From Toxorhynchites rutilus septentrionalis (lineage: Eukaryota > Arthropoda > Insecta > Diptera > Culicidae), in assembly GCF_029784135.1 (NCBI RefSeq), contig NC_073745.1:100850904-100914903 (forward strand): a DNA stretch of 64,000 bases, in the 5' to 3' direction. The notes below the pieces were generated by a model. It did not search any database. It saw only the letters and a list, made by a program, of their open reading frames with translations, and had not been told where the DNA came from. This document shows, one piece after another, positions 11,432-23,019 of this stretch. A program made the translations under genes and the position numbers. How positions within the stretch are numbered: position 1 is the stretch's first letter; every line of letters begins with the position of its first letter.

Positions 11432-13254
11432 CAGTGGTAGACATTCGTTTAGCTGCACCCTATTTTTCCTTAATATTTTTAAAAATAAGTCAATTCTTTG
11501 TACAGTTTTGCTCATAAAAGACGATTATTGTTTATTTTTATCGAATTCATTCTAAAAAAAGGATAAATTCACTTTTTGATTTCTAAGTAATTCAAATATG
11601 TGGAATCAGGGTGGACATTCGTTTAGTCGCATCCTGAAATTTCAACAAAAGAAATTTTGTGCGGCTAATTTCGAGTCCAATCGGTAGCTAATATTTAGTA
11701 TGTCCACCTCCATTTCGGATCACTTTGAAAACTCGATTTGGCATTGAGTCAGACAACTTTTAAAGTGTTGCCGTATTGATTATAGCTCAACATTCCTGAA
11801 TTACTGCCTTGAGACTGGAAATGTTGTCAAATTGTCATCCGTTTGCATAGACCATCTCGGCCAAGATTCTCCATAGGTTCTCTATGGGATTGCAATCGAC
11901 TTCCAGCAGATCATTCAAGAAGTGCATTGTCCTTCTCGGCAAACCATGCCTTCGATTGCTTGGAAACGTGGATCTATGCATAATCCTATTGAAAAACGAC
12001 ATCCTCGGTAGCGTTATTCTCAATATGGCCAATCAAAACGACCTCCAGTAATTGAAGATACTTTTCGTAGTTCGTTCGGATGGAAATGAAACAAATGGGA
12101 AGCTTGCTGTGATAGGAAACGGCTCCCCACACTATCAAACTTCCGCCTGCAAAGTCGCTTCGATCTCACGACATGCCGATGACTTAAATTGTACCAATAG
12201 CAACTGAAACAGTCCAGACTATCCCATTTGACCTTTTTTAGCTGGAAAATACAACATTTCTCCATTCTTCCACATGATGTTTGGTGACTCATTCAAGATG
12301 CGCGCAATATGCCTCTTCGTTATTGGAACAACCGATTCTGCCTTAATGTATGAGCAGGACATCGTTTCCTGGTTGCTTCGTGTCTTTTTCGACCTGTAAG
12401 ACGCAAACAAACTTTGGTGTTTCCATTTATTGGTCGTTATATCCCATATTTCTGGCACTATTTAAAGAAATTCCGTATCACTTTCTCAGATAGACCAACT
12501 TTTGTTACGATCGAGCGATTAGAAAACTTTTGTTCACTGAATATCTTTATTATTTTTCGCCCCGCTTCCTTCAATAGAATACATTTCGCCATTCCTTTAA
12601 ATTCTACGTAAATCACCAATCTGACCAACTTCTTACGTTGCACATCTAATATTTATCTTGTAATTTGAACATTCCCAATTATTTTTCCAAAAACACATAT
12701 AAAGGCTTGGTAATTATGCGAATACTCGATTTTTATGCCCTGCGGCTAAACGTATGTCTCGGGAAAAAACGACGTTTGAATGTTTATATCCACCGATGCC
12801 GCCTTGTGTGTGTGTGATTGTGACGCACGTCTTTTCAATAAAAGTGACTTAAATATACTATCACTGCAGCAAATCTTCTTCTTCTTCTTGAATGGCGTTA
12901 ACGTTCCCTGTGAAAGTTTTGCCGTCTAAACGTATGCATTAATTAGCGTCATTTATTAATACTTAGTTGAGATTTCTTAAGCCGAATAACACGCCTTGAA
13001 TGTATTCTGAGGGGCAAGCTCTAGAATACGCGTGACCACGTGCAAGTCGGAGGAAATTTCTTTGACGAAAAGTTCCCCCGGCCAGAACGGGAATTGAACC
13101 CGAACACCCAGCATGATAATGTGAGACGCTAATCACTCGGCCACGGGTGCACTACTACAGCAAATAAGTATCCCGATAAAAAGAACATTCCTAGTTGTTT
13201 TGTAAGTGTTTCAAGTTTTTTTTTCAAGTGCGGCTAAACGAATGTCTATTACTG
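11432..13254 (-). mobile_element. Degenerate Tc1-like element with IR/DR ends
   Basis: The outer ends are matching inverted repeats (CAGTGGTAGACATTCGTTTA on the left, CAGTAATAGACATTCGTTTA inward from the right), each bordered by TA (11430-11431 and 13255-13256). A second, inner pair of the same motif lies at about 11611-11634 and 12741-12760, giving the four-repeat IR/DR layout known from Sleeping Beauty-type Tc1 elements. Minus-strand fragments of a transposase fill the centre: a helix-turn-helix-like start (about 12643), then KRHIARILNESP, and finally CNPIENLWRIL near 11860-11890. Many frameshifts and stops occur. A SINE sits in the right inverted repeat. The element ends about 200 bp upstream of the TBCD start codon. 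Confidence 0.85.
12875..13153 (-). mobile_element. Feilai-like SINE (minus strand)
   Basis: On the minus strand it has the A box of a tRNA-like head (GGCCGAGTG, near 13130-13145), a B box-like GGTTCAATTCCC (near 13090), the conserved body and a GAA triplet tail (CTTCTTCTTCTT at 12875). The flanks ACTGCAGCAAAT (12863-12874) and ACTACAGCAAAT (13154-13165) form a 12-bp target duplication with one mismatch. It is nested inside the Tc1 element and so is younger than it. Confidence 0.88.
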
Positions 13255-13574
13255 TATTATGTGTGATTATTGCGATCTACAATAATTGTGTTTTTAAACC
13301 GAAAAATATTGTTGTATGAATGAAGTGATTGAATTTTTGAACTTATTAAATCCAGACCAAATTTAGAACTACATGAATCATTTTAAAAAAATTGACATTT
13401 ACGCTCAATGTTATTGTACCATTTAACGTGTATTTTGGATACATAACAGTTACACAATATATTATAAGAAATCTGAAAATTTAGATATTTATTGGGAAAC
13501 GTTGAAAAATATAGCATAATTAAAGGGATTTTAAGAGAATAGAGGACTTCAATATGTGCGGCTCAAATGTCTTA

Positions 13575-14520
13575 AAGGGTGTGTCACATCAAATTGCATC
13601 ACGGAAAAAACGCTGTAGAAATTTAATTTTTAGGAATTATATCTTCAGCTTTCGCTTATAATCAGATAAGAGTGTATAGATCACGTTGGCCATGCTTCAC
13701 TGTCAATTTTTCGTAAATTTGGAAAAATGTCGTCGAACGAAAAAGAGCGTCGTGAATTAATCCTGTGCACTCATTTCGAGAATCCGGAGTTGTCACATCG
13801 GGACATCGGTAAGATGCTGGGAATCGTCCAATCCACGGTCAGCAGAGTACTAAAACGATACTTCGAGAACCTAACCATCGACCGGAAGGTGAAGAACGGC
13901 AAAAATGGATGCTCCGTCAGTGAAAAAGATCACAAGCGCGTAGTTAAGCAGTTTAGACGTGATCCGAGAAGTTCGGTCCGGGATGTCGCCAATAAGCTGA
14001 TTTTGTCAAGTTTATTCGTCCAGCGGACCAAGCAGCGGGAGGGCCTGCGTACATACAAGGTTCAGAAGGCTCCTAACCGCGACGAAAGGCAAAACATGGT
14101 GGGGAAGACGCGAGCCCGGAAGCTGTACACCGAAATGCTGACGAAGCCGCATTGCCTGGTAATGGACGACGAAACCTACGTCAAAGCGGACTTTCGTCAG
14201 CTGCCGGGCCTGTTGTTCTTCCCCGCAGAGGACAAATTCAGCGTTCCGGAGGAGATTCGCAAGCAGAAACTATCCAAGTTTGCCAAAAAGTACATGGTGT
14301 GGTAAGCGATCTGCTCTTGCGGAAAGCGGAGCGCCCCTTCGTGATGACGGGCACGGTAAACGGGCAGGTTTACCTTAAGGAGTGCCTACAGAAGCGGTTA
14401 CTACCACTATTGAAGCAGCACGAGGGCCCGACCATCTTCTGGCCGGATCTCGCTTCGTGCCACTATGGGCGAATTTCTACAGCGTTTTTTCCGTGATGCA
14501 ATTTGATGTGACACACCCTT
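13575..14520 (+). mobile_element. Internally deleted DD37E-type mariner, 946 bp
   Basis: The terminal inverted repeats are identical over 49 bp (13575-13623 and 14472-14520), begin AAGGGTGTGTCACATCAAAT, and are flanked by TA on both sides. The body carries the first two thirds of a transposase of the mosquito DD37E group. The C-terminal third is missing: the sequence jumps from the FWPDLASCHY motif straight into the right repeat. The perfect ends suggest a young copy that could move if transposase were supplied in trans. A remnant of the same family lies at 54305-54685. Confidence 0.88.
13727..14496 (+). pseudogene. Truncated mariner (DD37E-type) transposase
   Basis: An open frame of 192 codons (13727-14305) starts MSSNEKERRELI and carries the N-terminal helix-turn-helix (IGKMLGIVQSTVSRVLKRY) and the first catalytic aspartate in LVMDDETYVKADF. 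It stops at TGG-TAA (14303-14305) where relatives have TGG-CAA, so this looks like a single C-to-T nonsense change. A one-base deletion near 14335 shifts the frame. The rest, with TGTVNGQVYLKECLQKRLLP and FWPDLASCHY (second catalytic aspartate), reads to 14496, where the right terminal repeat begins. The third catalytic residue is lost. Confidence 0.88.
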
Positions 14521-14869
14521 TATTTGTGTTTGTCATTCCATTAGGAATAGATTTACGTACCGCAACTGATTAATAACAAATAATTCATAGTTAATTTTCT
14601 TTGTTAAATTTCATATCATATATGCTGTTTTTGATGAATCAACAATCGTATTTTTTTGGTGGGTTGTACGTCAGGATCTCAGCTAGCAATCTGTTGATCC
14701 CGGTTGATGCCACTAGTGGTGTGTGCTTCAGCGATTATTTTGCAATCGACTAGAATTTGTTGCGCTTATAGTTGTACCACACAGCAGCATCTGCGAAACA
14801 TCGGAATGTTCAGAATTGACAAATAGGAAACAGTGACGCAGTGAAAATTTACAAATAGGAAACAGTGAA

Positions 14870-14908
14870 ATGAATACGAATACGACAGTGTGTCGTATTC
14901 GTATTCAT
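14870..14908. repeat. Perfect 18-bp-arm hairpin
   Basis: The arms at 14870-14887 and 14891-14908 are exact reverse complements (ATGAATACGAATACGACA) around a 3-bp loop GTG. There is no T-run after it, and no gene adjoins it. The function is unknown. Confidence 0.85.
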
Positions 14909-15994
14909 ATCAGCATGCGCTTATCTAAAACGCGTGTATTCGAACTCGGTTTTGGTGCAATTCGGATTTCCAGGCCTTCTTTGCTATTGATAGCTTATAC
15001 GGGAAGCGATATTAGGTATGTACGTGAAGTATGTAAGTAAAGTAAATTTTGAGAGGAAAAATTTAAATTATTGAAATAATAGTACTGGTGAGGTGAAACG
15101 GACAGTTTCCAGTGGGAGTGAGATGGACTGTGAAAAGTGTGTGGACTGTCTAGGAGCTGACTTGAACCTAAAGCAAAATAGTTGAGGGTCTGTCCGTTTC
15201 CACTGCTGAAAAGCACAATATCACTTCTAGGTGGATTAATTCGATTTTTTCATAATTTAACGGACATTCGGACACGTACTAACAAGTACTAACCTTGGTT
15301 GAATAAAATTATTGCCCTCATGAGCGACAAACTTCTATGCTTCGTATATTACAAATATGTAGAGATACCATCTGTCCTGATTTAGCAGGACATCTCTTGG
15401 TTTTGAGATGTTTTTGGGGTGTCCTGATTTATTCTTCATATTCTAGCATTTGTCCTGATTTTTAGAACAAATTCAATTGACGAATCATAATTCATTCTTG
15501 CTGTCCAAAAGCGTTGGAGTCCACGGCTAGTAGGCGCGTGGACAGTTGACCGTTACTCGGCGTCTTCCCTATTTGAACGGCAATGCCCAGGGCGATACCG
15601 GAGCGGCACTGCCATTGTGCTTATGGTCAACCTGACCAGAGGGTGCTCGCTGGACCTTTACAGTTAGGCGTAGTGGTGATGCATTAGACCGAAAGGTGTG
15701 CCGTTCAACCGGGAGTTCGTCGACGGAACAGCGTTCAAGCTTTTCGACCGAATTCCTAGACAAACGTCCGTCACACACACCGCCTGAATCCCCAATGGCC
15801 CCGTGCCTCGAGCCTTCTCATTGCATTTTTCGTGGCACAGCGTCCATTTTATGCAACTTTTCGCAGACTCTCTCTTGCAATCTAAGCTGTGTTCTGTCAT
15901 TTCGACACGCCGCCATTTTCGCCCGGTTTTCATCTGTTTTCATTCCACCGGTTTGGTTTTGTGTTTTGTCTCGATATTCCAAGTTGATTTTCAA

Positions 15995-16081
15995 ATGTCT
16001 AAACGGAAGTGTAACTTTGCCGACGAATTGCGCCGGAAGGTAGCCAATAGCGGTACATATTGTCAATCAATGCACCAATGA
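15995..16081 (+). other. Short open frame resembling the start of a BED/hAT-like protein
   Basis: An ATG opens MSKRKCNFADELRRK and stops after 28 codons. The K(R)KC.F...L..K pattern is common at the N-terminus of hAT-related or ZBED-like proteins, and the 500 bp upstream is GC-richer than the surroundings. Nothing downstream continues the protein. It is either a decayed transposon start or chance; I am not confident of either. Confidence 0.25.
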
Positions 16082-16713
16082 ACAATGAACCGTTACAATT
16101 AAATCTGATTTGGAAAAGTATATCCAAACACCGAAACATTGCAAGAACATTCAATTGGAATCCACCTCCAAATTCATGCTGAATTATCTGCCGTTCTACG
16201 CATAGTTGTCCTATATTACCTTTTGATAATTTTCTCTTTTCTTCATAAAACGATGTTCTTATGCCTAGTCTTCCAGAAAACTACGAAAAAAAAATATTAT
16301 TATTAGTCATACGGTTTGATTTATATATCTCAAAAAGTACGGCTCAACTTGGATATTTTATAATGTTATCTCATTCTACCGTTGAACCGTATGTATCCGA
16401 ACCGTAAAAAAACTTTGGTAAAATTTCACAAGTAGAGTGAAACGGTAGCATGAACACAGTAAGCACTTTGATTATCAGAAAATGTGAATTTTTCGATCGT
16501 GGTTTTAAGGTTTTTTCGCTGATTAAACAAACTTTTCGTGTATTGTGCAGTAAAATTCTGTTCACCTACAGAGGAGGAACGATTTGAAGCAGCAAAACTG
16601 TTAGTTTGATAACAATGAATGAAATTCATTGCATTTTAATTTTTGCATGTTGTGTGTGGTGACATGGACACGTTTCTGTGGGGTGAATTGGTCCTACTGG
16701 GTCTAATTGATTC

Positions 16714-17000
16714 CAGATGACGCGGAATTACAAAAAAGGATGGACAGACAACGTTGGAAGAATGAGGAGCTTGAAAAAGCAACACAGGCCATCAAGGACG
16801 GATTTTCTTTGACCAAGCATCGAAAGTGTTTGAAAATGCTCGAACAACAGTGAAAAGATTCATGTAGAATTCGAAATGGTCTCAATGCAATTTTTCTGGT
16901 CTGAAATCTGGCCAAGACCCCTGGTATCCATTCCAAGGCACTGTTACTGATTTTAACATTATCCCAAAATACTTTACATAAACATAGGTATGTTTTTTTC
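16714..17000 (+). mobile_element. Pogo/CENP-B-like repeat with psq helix-turn-helix, copy 1
   Basis: The broken frames read DRQRWKNEELEKATQAIKDG, then ASKVFENARTTVKRFM, a pipsqueak-type helix-turn-helix start as in pogo/Tigger transposases. The same about 300-bp unit recurs inverted at 27240-27600. Both copies end in a shared tail (ACTTTACATAAACATA, then GTATGTTTTTT). No DDE domain is present, so these are N-terminal fragments. Confidence 0.6.
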
Positions 17001-17214
17001 GATGAAACACACACTGGGCCAAATCACCCCACATCAAATGTTAATGTCCAAAAATTATCTCTTTCATTTTATGATATATTTGGTAATTTGCTATATATAA
17101 GCTTGCTATAATTATTGAACATTATTGATTGAGAGAAAACAAGTGTAGTTCAGTGTACAATGTGACATTTTTTATTTAGACCATATTGGTTTGGAAATAT
17201 TAGGCGATTTGCTT

Positions 17215-17440
17215 CTCTTCTTCTTGAATGGCGTTAACGTTCCATGTGGAGCGTTTGCCGTCTCAACGTATGCATTAACTAGCGTTATTAATACTTAGTT
17301 GAGATTTTTTAAGCCAAACTACACGCCCTGAATGTATTCCGAGGGGCAAGCTCTTGAATACGCGTGACCACAGTGCAAGTTATGATAATGACTTGGCATG
17401 ATAATGTGATACGCTAACCACTCGGCCACGGATGCACAGT
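17215..17440 (-). mobile_element. Feilai-like SINE (minus strand, internally deleted)
   Basis: It has the same body as the other SINE copies, with a GAA tail (17215-17225) and an A-box region at about 17410-17430. About 60 bp around the B box is missing. A perfect 10-bp target duplication CGATTTGCTT (17205-17214 and 17441-17450) sets the ends. Confidence 0.88.
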
Positions 17441-17450
17441 CGATTTGCTT

Positions 17451-19319
17451 ACGGGGTCCAAATTCCCCCCATTTCCCCTACCAGAATTATATGTCACGCT
17501 TTCAGCAGGGCTAATGCACTAATTTTTGCTTGGAAAGAACCAACTTATTCTCAAACAAATAAAAAAAAAGTTTAACAGAACACATGTACACCTTGTTAGC
17601 GAATGCCTAATAACAACGAAGTTTATATTCTGCAAAGTTGTTACAGATCGCTCCCTTGTTCATAAAACGATGTTATTATGTATAATATTTCAGAGAGTAC
17701 AAAAAAACTTATTGTTTGCTCCCAGTATTTAAAAAAAACAATATCAAGTTCAATTGTCCCACGTTGTTATTCTAGACACAACTATCCCACCATATATTTT
17801 CAAACCGCAATCAAACCTGATTGATTCATGTGAGGGGAACTTTTCACATTTCATTAAACGATAGTTTACTGCTTATAAAAACCCAGTGTATTGCCAAACT
17901 GAAATGCCTTAAGCTTCTGGTAGACAAATATGCTAAAGAAAAACTTTGATTGCGTTTTTCTCAGTTGCTGATTTTGGAACATGGGACAACTACGCGTAGA
18001 ACGGCAGTTATGTGGTGTAAAAATCAACTCTTGCGTTTTATGCATCATAAAAGCTTCAAGTCCATGGATTGTCTCAGGCACTATTGCGCTGTATCGCGCT
18101 GTTCGATGAGTCGGAAACCGCGCAGAACTTTTTGATCTTATAACCTACCCTTTGAAATTACCTGTTACTATAAAATTCCTAGTACTTCTACCAAAACTCG
18201 TCATTATAATATCAGATTATTTTCAGGCACAATTCTCGTTCAAGAGTTCAAGTTGCAATTGAATTTGCACTTGCAAATAACAAACTCATAAAGACGAATG
18301 TTACGAATCGTTCATTCTGAGAGTCGCGTAGGATTTTGTACTTCTGATACGATTTGCGATCAAATGCTCCTCTAATTTATTCCAAACTTTGAACAATCGG
18401 CTAGAAAAAACGGCTGAACGTATCAATATGAAACGTTCACGGATGTTTAGGGAATACACTAGGCTAAAAATTTGCCTGCAAACATTGAAACTTACTGCGA
18501 TATTTGCAGAACTACAGTAGATTTTGTAAAGCACTAGAAAAATCCTGTTTTTGGCACTTGTTTGAAATCGATGCAAAAAAATTAAATAATTTTCTTTTCG
18601 TCAAAGTAGCAAATCATCTCTATGCAGAATTTATTGGAGTTTTCAAAACTGCTTTCCGATTTGCGATGCGATGTTTATTTATTGAATTATTCATTATCAA
18701 AGATGAAGGGGTAATTTTTCATTCAAACTGAAATATCTCTGTGTGGGAAGGTCCTATAGGTACGTTCTTGGAACCAAATAAAAGCTGGTTGATAAGGTTA
18801 ATTGAATTTGCTGTTGAGTTGGTTAGCAAAAAAATGTGTTAGTCCAGAATATTCTTGAAAAAACAAAGGAAAATCCATTTTTCATTTCTTCCCGATATTG
18901 TTGCCGACTACACCTGCACACACCAAGATAAAAATAGCTTCGTGAAATATTCTAATACCTGAAAGTACCTATAGCTTCAAAATGATGTGCATCCCATCGA
19001 TATGCGTTGATTTTTCACGAAGTTACAGCATGTCAAAAGACACTTAAAATTTTCGACTTCGCACTCTGTTCCTCTAATTTTTTTTTTCGAGTGTATTATA
19101 GAATAAAGACAGCCCTGAATCGGACAGTTCCTTTCTCGAGTTTTGCACTTATCAACACATTTGGCGATCCATTTTTACTTATATAGATAGAAGAAAATAT
19201 AGGAGTGCGTTTTATCACATTAAAATCCATTTCCACTTTCGGAAAAGGTCAATTTCGTTAGCGTAAACATAAAATGGGCTAACAACGCTTGCTATGTGAT
19301 TGTAATTGTAGAGCATATG
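17451..19319. other. Intergenic AT-rich stretch with one repeat fragment
   Basis: I see no gene. A piece at about 18139-18250 (CCTAGTACTTCTACCAAAAC and flanks) matches 39260-39375, which is the 5' part of a TAGCTGACCCGG repeat copy, so this is a fragment of that family. The stretch from 18300 to 18580 on the minus strand is open for 91 codons but I recognise nothing in it. Confidence 0.5.
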
Positions 19320-20286
19320 CGAATTGAATTTGCTTGATTAGGTCTCGAGTTATGCAGAAGTTTGTGTTACATTTGTAGGTGGCCCCCTTGCCCTTAGAGA
19401 GGGATTAGGTGTGTTGAACCACCATAGAAGAAAATATTGCTCCCTAAAGCCCCCAAATGCAAATTTTGGTAATAGAAACGTTTATCGATCCCTTGAAACC
19501 TCTATAAGGTCAAGTCTGATTCCATTTGCTTGAACAATTCTCGAGTTATTCAGCCCTCTCTCCTTTAGAGATTGGGAAGGATTGTCAAACCACCATAGAA
19601 ACAATTATTGCCCCCTAAATCCTCCAGATGCCAAATTTGTTTCCGTTTGCTTGATTAGTTCATGAGTTGTACAGATTTTTTTTTTCATTTGTTTGGCAGC
19701 CCCCCACTTAGAGAGAAGGAAGGGGGTATTTAACCATGGTAGAAACATTTATTGCACCCTAAAATCTCGACATGCCCAATTTGGCTCGATTTGCTTGATT
19801 AGATCTTGAATTATGCAGAAACTTGTGTTTGATTTGTATGGCAGCCTCCCCTTAGAGAGGGAGAGGAGTGTCGAGCCACCATAGAAAGGTTTCTTGCCTC
19901 CTAAAACTTCCATATGCTTCCATAGATTTGGTTCCATTTGCTTGTTTATTTCTTGAGTTATGCAGAAATTCATGTTTCATTGTATTGCAGCCCCCCTAAG
20001 AGAGGTGGTAGGAGTGTTGAACCACCTTAGAAACGTTTCTTGCCTCCTAAAACATCCGCAAATTTGGTTCCGTTTGCTTGATTAGTTCTTGAGTTATGCG
20101 GAAATCTATGCTCTATTTGTATGGTATCTCCCCTTAGAGAGGGTAACAAACTATCATAAAAACCTTCTCCGGCCCCAAAAACCCTTACATACTAATTTTC
20201 ATGTTGATCGGTTCAGTAATTTTCGATTCCATAAGAATCAGACAAACAGACAGACAGAAACCCATTTATATATAGATATATAGATA
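19320..20286 (+). repeat. Monomer-array repeat, copy A (tail of the TAGCTGACCCGG family)
   Basis: Six diverged monomers of about 140 bp start near 19332, 19529, 19648, 19791, 19940 and 20076. Each carries GCTTGATTA.TTCT.GAGTTATGC, then TGGCAGCCCCCC, GAGAGGG, ACCACCATAGAAAC and CCTAAAACCTCC. The array ends in a conserved tail: TTTTCATGTTGATCGGTTCA, then AAGAATCAGACA(GACA)n, then TTTATATATAGATATA. Other copies sit at 39145, 40957 and 46016, with an inverted fragment at 56845. Confidence 0.8.
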
Positions 20287-22842
20287 TCTCAAAAGAATGA
20301 TAATGGTTTGGTCACACTCATAGCTGCGACAGGTGTCCTGACTTTCAACTCCAACCAAAAGGCATCCTTAGTTTAGTGTCGTTTTGTGCTCTGAAATCTT
20401 CAGCCCCTAAACTTTTTCACATCATATCTCCTGAACCTAATTCCGATAAAACTTCAAAGGTTTCTCCAACGAAACAATATTGACTCTCAAATGAAGCTTT
20501 TCGCATCCTATTCGTTTCAGCCGTTTCCGAGAAATCTGAACCGCAACATTGGTTTCTGGTTAAGAAAAAATGTGGTCTTTTATGGTGCTTTTTTGTAAAA
20601 TTAATTTTTCTCACTTGTTTATGTAGTAGCTGTGTAGCTTTTTCAACTCATTAAGAATCAGCTGGGTGTGAATTGAAATGTTTATCGTCTATTAATCTCG
20701 TTTTGACGTGGTGAAAATATACTTCTTTACCATTACAAATGGAAACGAGAATGTTGTTCAGAAAAATATAATTATTTATGTGTTGAAAGGAGCGATTCGA
20801 GGAGAACCACTGACGGAAGAATCTACAGATGATTATCAAACGCGTCATATGCAAAAAAAAATAATACTTTCAAAAATTTCAGTTTGCCTTCATTAGTACA
20901 TTTGAACAATTTCACCCGGATCAATTTGCCCGCGGATGACGGTACACCTACCCTACACGCATTCTAGTTTAACCAAAATTTGATCGTAACACCCTTTATC
21001 CCGCCAATCATCTAAGAAAGTTTGTTTTCTTTCAAAATGACTAAAACACAAAGTTACGAATATAGACAATTTTTAATGATCCAAAATATTTCAACTCATT
21101 CAAATAAGAACTTGTAGTATGAATAACAGACTATACTTTCATATGAATTTGGTTCACTTTGTCCTGACTTACAGTTACAGGTTCCGCAGCTATGGTTGTA
21201 TTCCCATAGTTGACGATGCAATCGTTATAATTTTATATCTATAGTGATAATTTTGATTACGACCAACAGATCTCTGTGGGTATGTACATGTATATGAAAT
21301 TGGCTTTTCTCTAGTTGCCTCGAATGCTCATGCACTCATTTTAATTTTTTTCTATTGTATAAGTACATTTCATGAAAAAGAGCAAACTAAACGGCATCAC
21401 ATATTTTTTCAGTGTATCTTAACTATACAGAAGGTGTTACAACTGTTTTTTTTATTTCAAAGCTAGAAACTTTGCACATGTTGGAGGGAGAAATGTGGAA
21501 GAAGGAATCTCTTTACGACCAACAAGTCTGTTTTCTTTACTCATTTCTTAGTCTATTAGTATCTTTTTTCCGTAACAAATAATATTTACAGTGGATTTCA
21601 TTTAATTTGTGTGTGTGTGTGCTTTCAAAACTCGTTTTAAATTTGTTCGGCGCGCTTGCTCCGCCATAGTCTAGTGATTCAACCTTTTTACTTTCACCTC
21701 GGATCAGCGAAACGGACACGAAAATCCTGTACGTTGTGCAAAAACTGTCGCTCGTTAGTTTCAAGATTGCCCATTTTGTTCCGTACAGTCAAGGATTTGG
21801 ACAACGAAAGGATTTTCATTTCCGCTTTGTTGCTGTTGCCAACGCATACATACACACACAGCACGTGTGGGGGTATTTATGTATTATTCAACAGCATAAG
21901 CAGGAGCGTTCCGTTTCGAACCGAGGATCTTTTGTTTTTCTGAATCCGCTAAATCTGTGTGTCGTCTTCGTCCTCGTCGTGATTTTTCGTCCCATCCAGC
22001 CCTGGAAACATGGTCTTGCACTCTCTGTCGTCCTTATCTAGTTTACAATGTGCATTCACAGATAAGCAGACTTGTATTTAGCTTCGAATGAACAATTCTA
22101 GGCGACATATGCTCACTACCTATTTTTGTTATTTCAAGTTTATTCCTAACAGATGATAGTTTCTTGTTCCGGATTCTACACGATGTGATGTTCTGATTTC
22201 ATCGAGCATCCTTTTGAACTAACTCTAGCTTAATCGAATCTACATCACTTTGTACAGTAGGGGTTATGTTTCATCTTCGAATCGTTTCAGCTCATCGTTT
22301 TATCCTCAGCTGTCGTGACACGGATTGAAAACATTTCGTGAAATGACGATGATGTTTATTTGAATGCAATACGAGCTTTTAATCGAATGGATTTGAATTT
22401 CGAACTTCTTATCTTTCAATGCAGGTTGGCATGAATTGTGATGTTCCCCAACATCACATTGGAATTCAGCTAAACACTTGAAAAATAATTTTTTATGTTG
22501 TGATATTGAGATTGTACAAATAAAGAGATCTGAAAAATTAGTTCCAGAGTCTAAATGTCAATACCCTTCATGGACTTATTTGTTGTCACTTTTTCCCTAT
22601 CTCATTAGCTTGATTGCAGAAAATAGATCGCAGCTAGTGCAACGTTGCACATTGGCTTTGTCATTAATCTCACAACGGCTCGATTGATTCTTGGTCATTA
22701 GCAGGGTGGCCACCCTTCTTTCTTCCTTCGATTTCCATTACACCACCCCTTCACCCAGGATAGTGATTACAGCTATTGTTCGTTACGGTTGACTTATTTT
22801 GACTTCCGGAAAGACTAGTGTAGCGATGACCAGGGTGGGCTA
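20287..22842. other. Intergenic stretch downstream of the receptor gene
   Basis: This is AT-rich sequence with a short GT run at 21609-21621. No coding region, RNA gene or clear element is seen. The 3' UTR and polyadenylation site of the minus-strand receptor gene should lie in its right-hand part (below 22843), but I cannot place the end. Confidence 0.5.
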
Positions 22843-23019
22843 TTATTGCTGACGCCGCTGGTGGCCATTCCGCTCGCAACCATCCACGTTTTTAGTTAGT
22901 GCGAGTCGCTCCTCGAGCGAAACCGGCGAGATCTGCTGTGCGGTTAAACTGCCCGGATGATTGATACTGTTCCGGGCATGGTGATGGCGGCTTCCGTTGA
23001 ACGATGTCTGCTGGGTGTG
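22843..23019 (-). CDS. Orexin/allatotropin-type peptide GPCR, last exon
   Basis: The acceptor CATTCCAG ends at 23020. The exon then reads 58 codons in phase 0 to a TAA at 22845-22843, encoding HTQQTSFNGSRHHHARNSI and further polar, Ser/His/Gln-rich sequence ending GHQRRQQ. This is a plausible cytoplasmic tail rich in potential phosphorylation sites. The phase matches the donor of the exon at 35479-35645, and the local base composition (GC-rich with CG codons) stands out from the AT-rich repeats around it. The assignment to the same gene as the TM7 exon rests on strand, phase and composition, not on a domain hit. Confidence 0.65.
   Translation of the reverse strand, partial: HTQQTSFNGSRHHHARNSINHPGSLTAQQISPVSLEERLALTKNVDGCERNGHQRRQQ

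Larger units (their letters stand above)
14521..16710. other. Intergenic stretch without recognisable genes
   Basis: This stretch is mostly AT-rich unique sequence. It contains two copies of ACAAATAGGAAACAGTGA (about 14818 and 14851), the perfect hairpin at 14870-14908, repeated TGTCCTGATTT motifs (about 15373, 15420 and 15450), and a GC-richer patch from 15500 to 15960 that leads into a short BED-like open frame at 15995. No exon of either host gene is seen. Confidence 0.5.
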
